A stretch of DNA of 64,000 bases, from assembly GCF_014851685.1 (NCBI RefSeq), contig NZ_JACVAC010000011.1, forward strand, positions 62,001 through 126,000, in the 5' to 3' direction. This DNA comes from Pseudomonas sp. PDM05. Lineage in GTDB: Bacteria; Pseudomonadota; Gammaproteobacteria; Pseudomonadales; Pseudomonadaceae. Under the pieces are notes generated by a model, which did not search any database, had not been told where the DNA came from, and saw only the letters and a program-made list of their open reading frames with translations. The position numbers and the translations under genes were made by a program. This document shows positions 63,251 through 64,000 of this stretch, piece after piece (the first letter of the stretch is position 1; each line of letters starts with the position of its first letter).

Positions 63251-64000
63251 GGAGCAACCTGTGGGAAGATCAGAATCACGATGTTGCCTTGTTCAAAGCG
63301 CTGGCCGTCGTCTGGCAGCAGTGCAACTTCGGCGATTTCGTCGTCACCTTTAACGCGCATCACCACGCCGACCGGACCTTGTTTGCGCGCATCGCTCATC
63401 CATGCCTGGACCTGCGTGGTGTCGACCTTATGACGAGTCGCATCCGGGTAGGTGAGGCCGTATTTGACTTCGCCGACGGTGTTGTAGAGCGTCACGTCCG
63501 GCCGCGCCAGGCGCCAGGACAGGGCCGATGCCGCACCCAGGTCATTGCTCAGCAGTGCCGTGGCCGGCCGCAGGGCTTGCAGGTGATCGATGATGAATTG
63601 GTCCGGGGTCTTGTTGTAGACCACCGAATGGGGCAGTGCGGCGGGCACCAGTGCCACCAGCAACCAACTGCCGAGCACCGGTGCGGCCCACAGTTTCAGC
63701 GGGCGCGCTGCCTGCAACAGGTTGGCAATGATCCAGCCGAACAGGAACACGAACACCAGCACCAGGCTAAGGGTTTCCTGGCCCGGTTCGTACACCGGCT
63801 TCTTCAATTGGAACCACGTGAGTGCCAGCAACGCGACGATGCCCACCACCAGGTTCAACCAACCGTTGATGCGCAGTGCGCGGCCGCGGCCCTCGGCGAG
63901 TTTGTCGGCCAGGGTCGAGCCCATCAACAAGGCCAGCGGCAACAGGCACGGCATGATGTAAGAAGGCAGCTTGCCCTTGGCCAGGCTGAAGAACGCCAGA
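63247..64000 (-). CDS. arnT: Aminoarabinose transferase ArnT, C-terminal part (runs off window)
   Basis: About 251 residues of the C-terminal half. The conserved FFSLAKGKLPSYIMPCLLPL is near the window edge, followed by further helices and the periplasmic C-terminal domain (YNKTPDQFIIDHLQ; TLYNTVGEVKYGL). ArnT transfers 4-amino-4-deoxy-L-arabinose to lipid A and so lowers polymyxin binding. The N-terminus is outside the window. Confidence 0.94.
   Translation of the reverse strand, partial: LAFFSLAKGKLPSYIMPCLLPLALLMGSTLADKLAEGRGRALRINGWLNLVVGIVALLALTWFQLKKPVYEPGQETLSLVLVFVFLFGWIIANLLQAARPLKLWAAPVLGSWLLVALVPAALPHSVVYNKTPDQFIIDHLQALRPATALLSNDLGAASALSWRLARPDVTLYNTVGEVKYGLTYPDATRHKVDTTQVQAWMSDARKQGPVGVVMRVKGDDEIAEVALLPDDGQRFEQGNIVILIFPQVAP

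Overview
The window looks like a chromosomal segment of a fluorescent-group Pseudomonas. It has high GC, an MvaT/MvaU-family silencer, an orphan cbb3 oxidase subunit, an hpd gene almost identical in plan to the P. fluorescens enzyme (358 aa, with the metal ligands at the expected positions), REP/REPIN-type intergenic repeats and the Pseudomonas order arnT-arnE-arnF-ugd. I see no rRNA, tRNA, CRISPR array, insertion sequence or prophage gene. No gene-free stretch reaches 300 bases; the longest (about 190-260 bases) are divergent promoter regions or carry terminators and repeats.

Layout. 1-7.2 kb: 3' end of ahpF, a glyoxalase I, a secreted DUF4946 protein, an MvaT-family H-NS-like protein, a CSS-EAL c-di-GMP phosphodiesterase, a LysR/EamA-transporter divergent pair and hpd (tyrosine catabolism). 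7.2-17.4 kb: RarD-type transporter, aldo/keto reductase, a LysR/SDR divergent pair (the SDR lacks the usual catalytic Tyr/Lys), a glycerate/sugar-acid locus (MFS transporter, cdaR, garK), a DUF1176 protein, a GNAT acetyltransferase and an Asp/Glu racemase. 17.4-25.1 kb: orphan ccoN with a translationally coupled 69-aa membrane protein and an ANR-like box, two small unknowns, a DUF3829 / J-domain-like membrane pair, a DUF1254 protein and a single-domain response regulator.

25.2-43.4 kb is the most unusual part. A signalling cassette (CHASE3-GAF hybrid kinase with three receivers, CheR, CheB, receiver-kinase, receiver, and on the other strand a kinase-receiver plus a double-domain KaiC-like ATPase) is interrupted by two very large paralogous toxin-like proteins (about 1113 and 1551 aa) of lower GC. 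Both have a hydrophobic translocation-like segment and a C-terminal YopT/C58-like Cys-His-Asp protease signature. The longer one also has an extra N-terminal region and a C-terminal Cys/His domain resembling CheD/CNF-type glutamine deamidases.

43.5-53.7 kb: a TPR protein, a bestrophin-like channel, and an acyl-CoA catabolism block (acyl-CoA ligase, HSD10-like dehydrogenase, thiolase, acyl-CoA dehydrogenase, enoyl-CoA hydratase; convergent to a second acyl-CoA dehydrogenase and a 3-hydroxyisobutyryl-CoA hydrolase). This fits oxidation of branched short-chain acyl groups such as those from Val/Ile. 53.8-57.9 kb: a tight three-gene operon of an acyl-CoA-oxidase-like flavoenzyme, a cytochrome P450 fused to a RidA domain, and an HSL-type hydrolase with an altered nucleophile elbow. 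No pathway is known to me for it. 58-64 kb: an HPP-family membrane protein, a small unknown, and the end of a lipid A aminoarabinose operon (arnT partial, arnE, arnF, ugd) followed by a GT39-type glycosyltransferase, the genes joined by ATGA overlaps.
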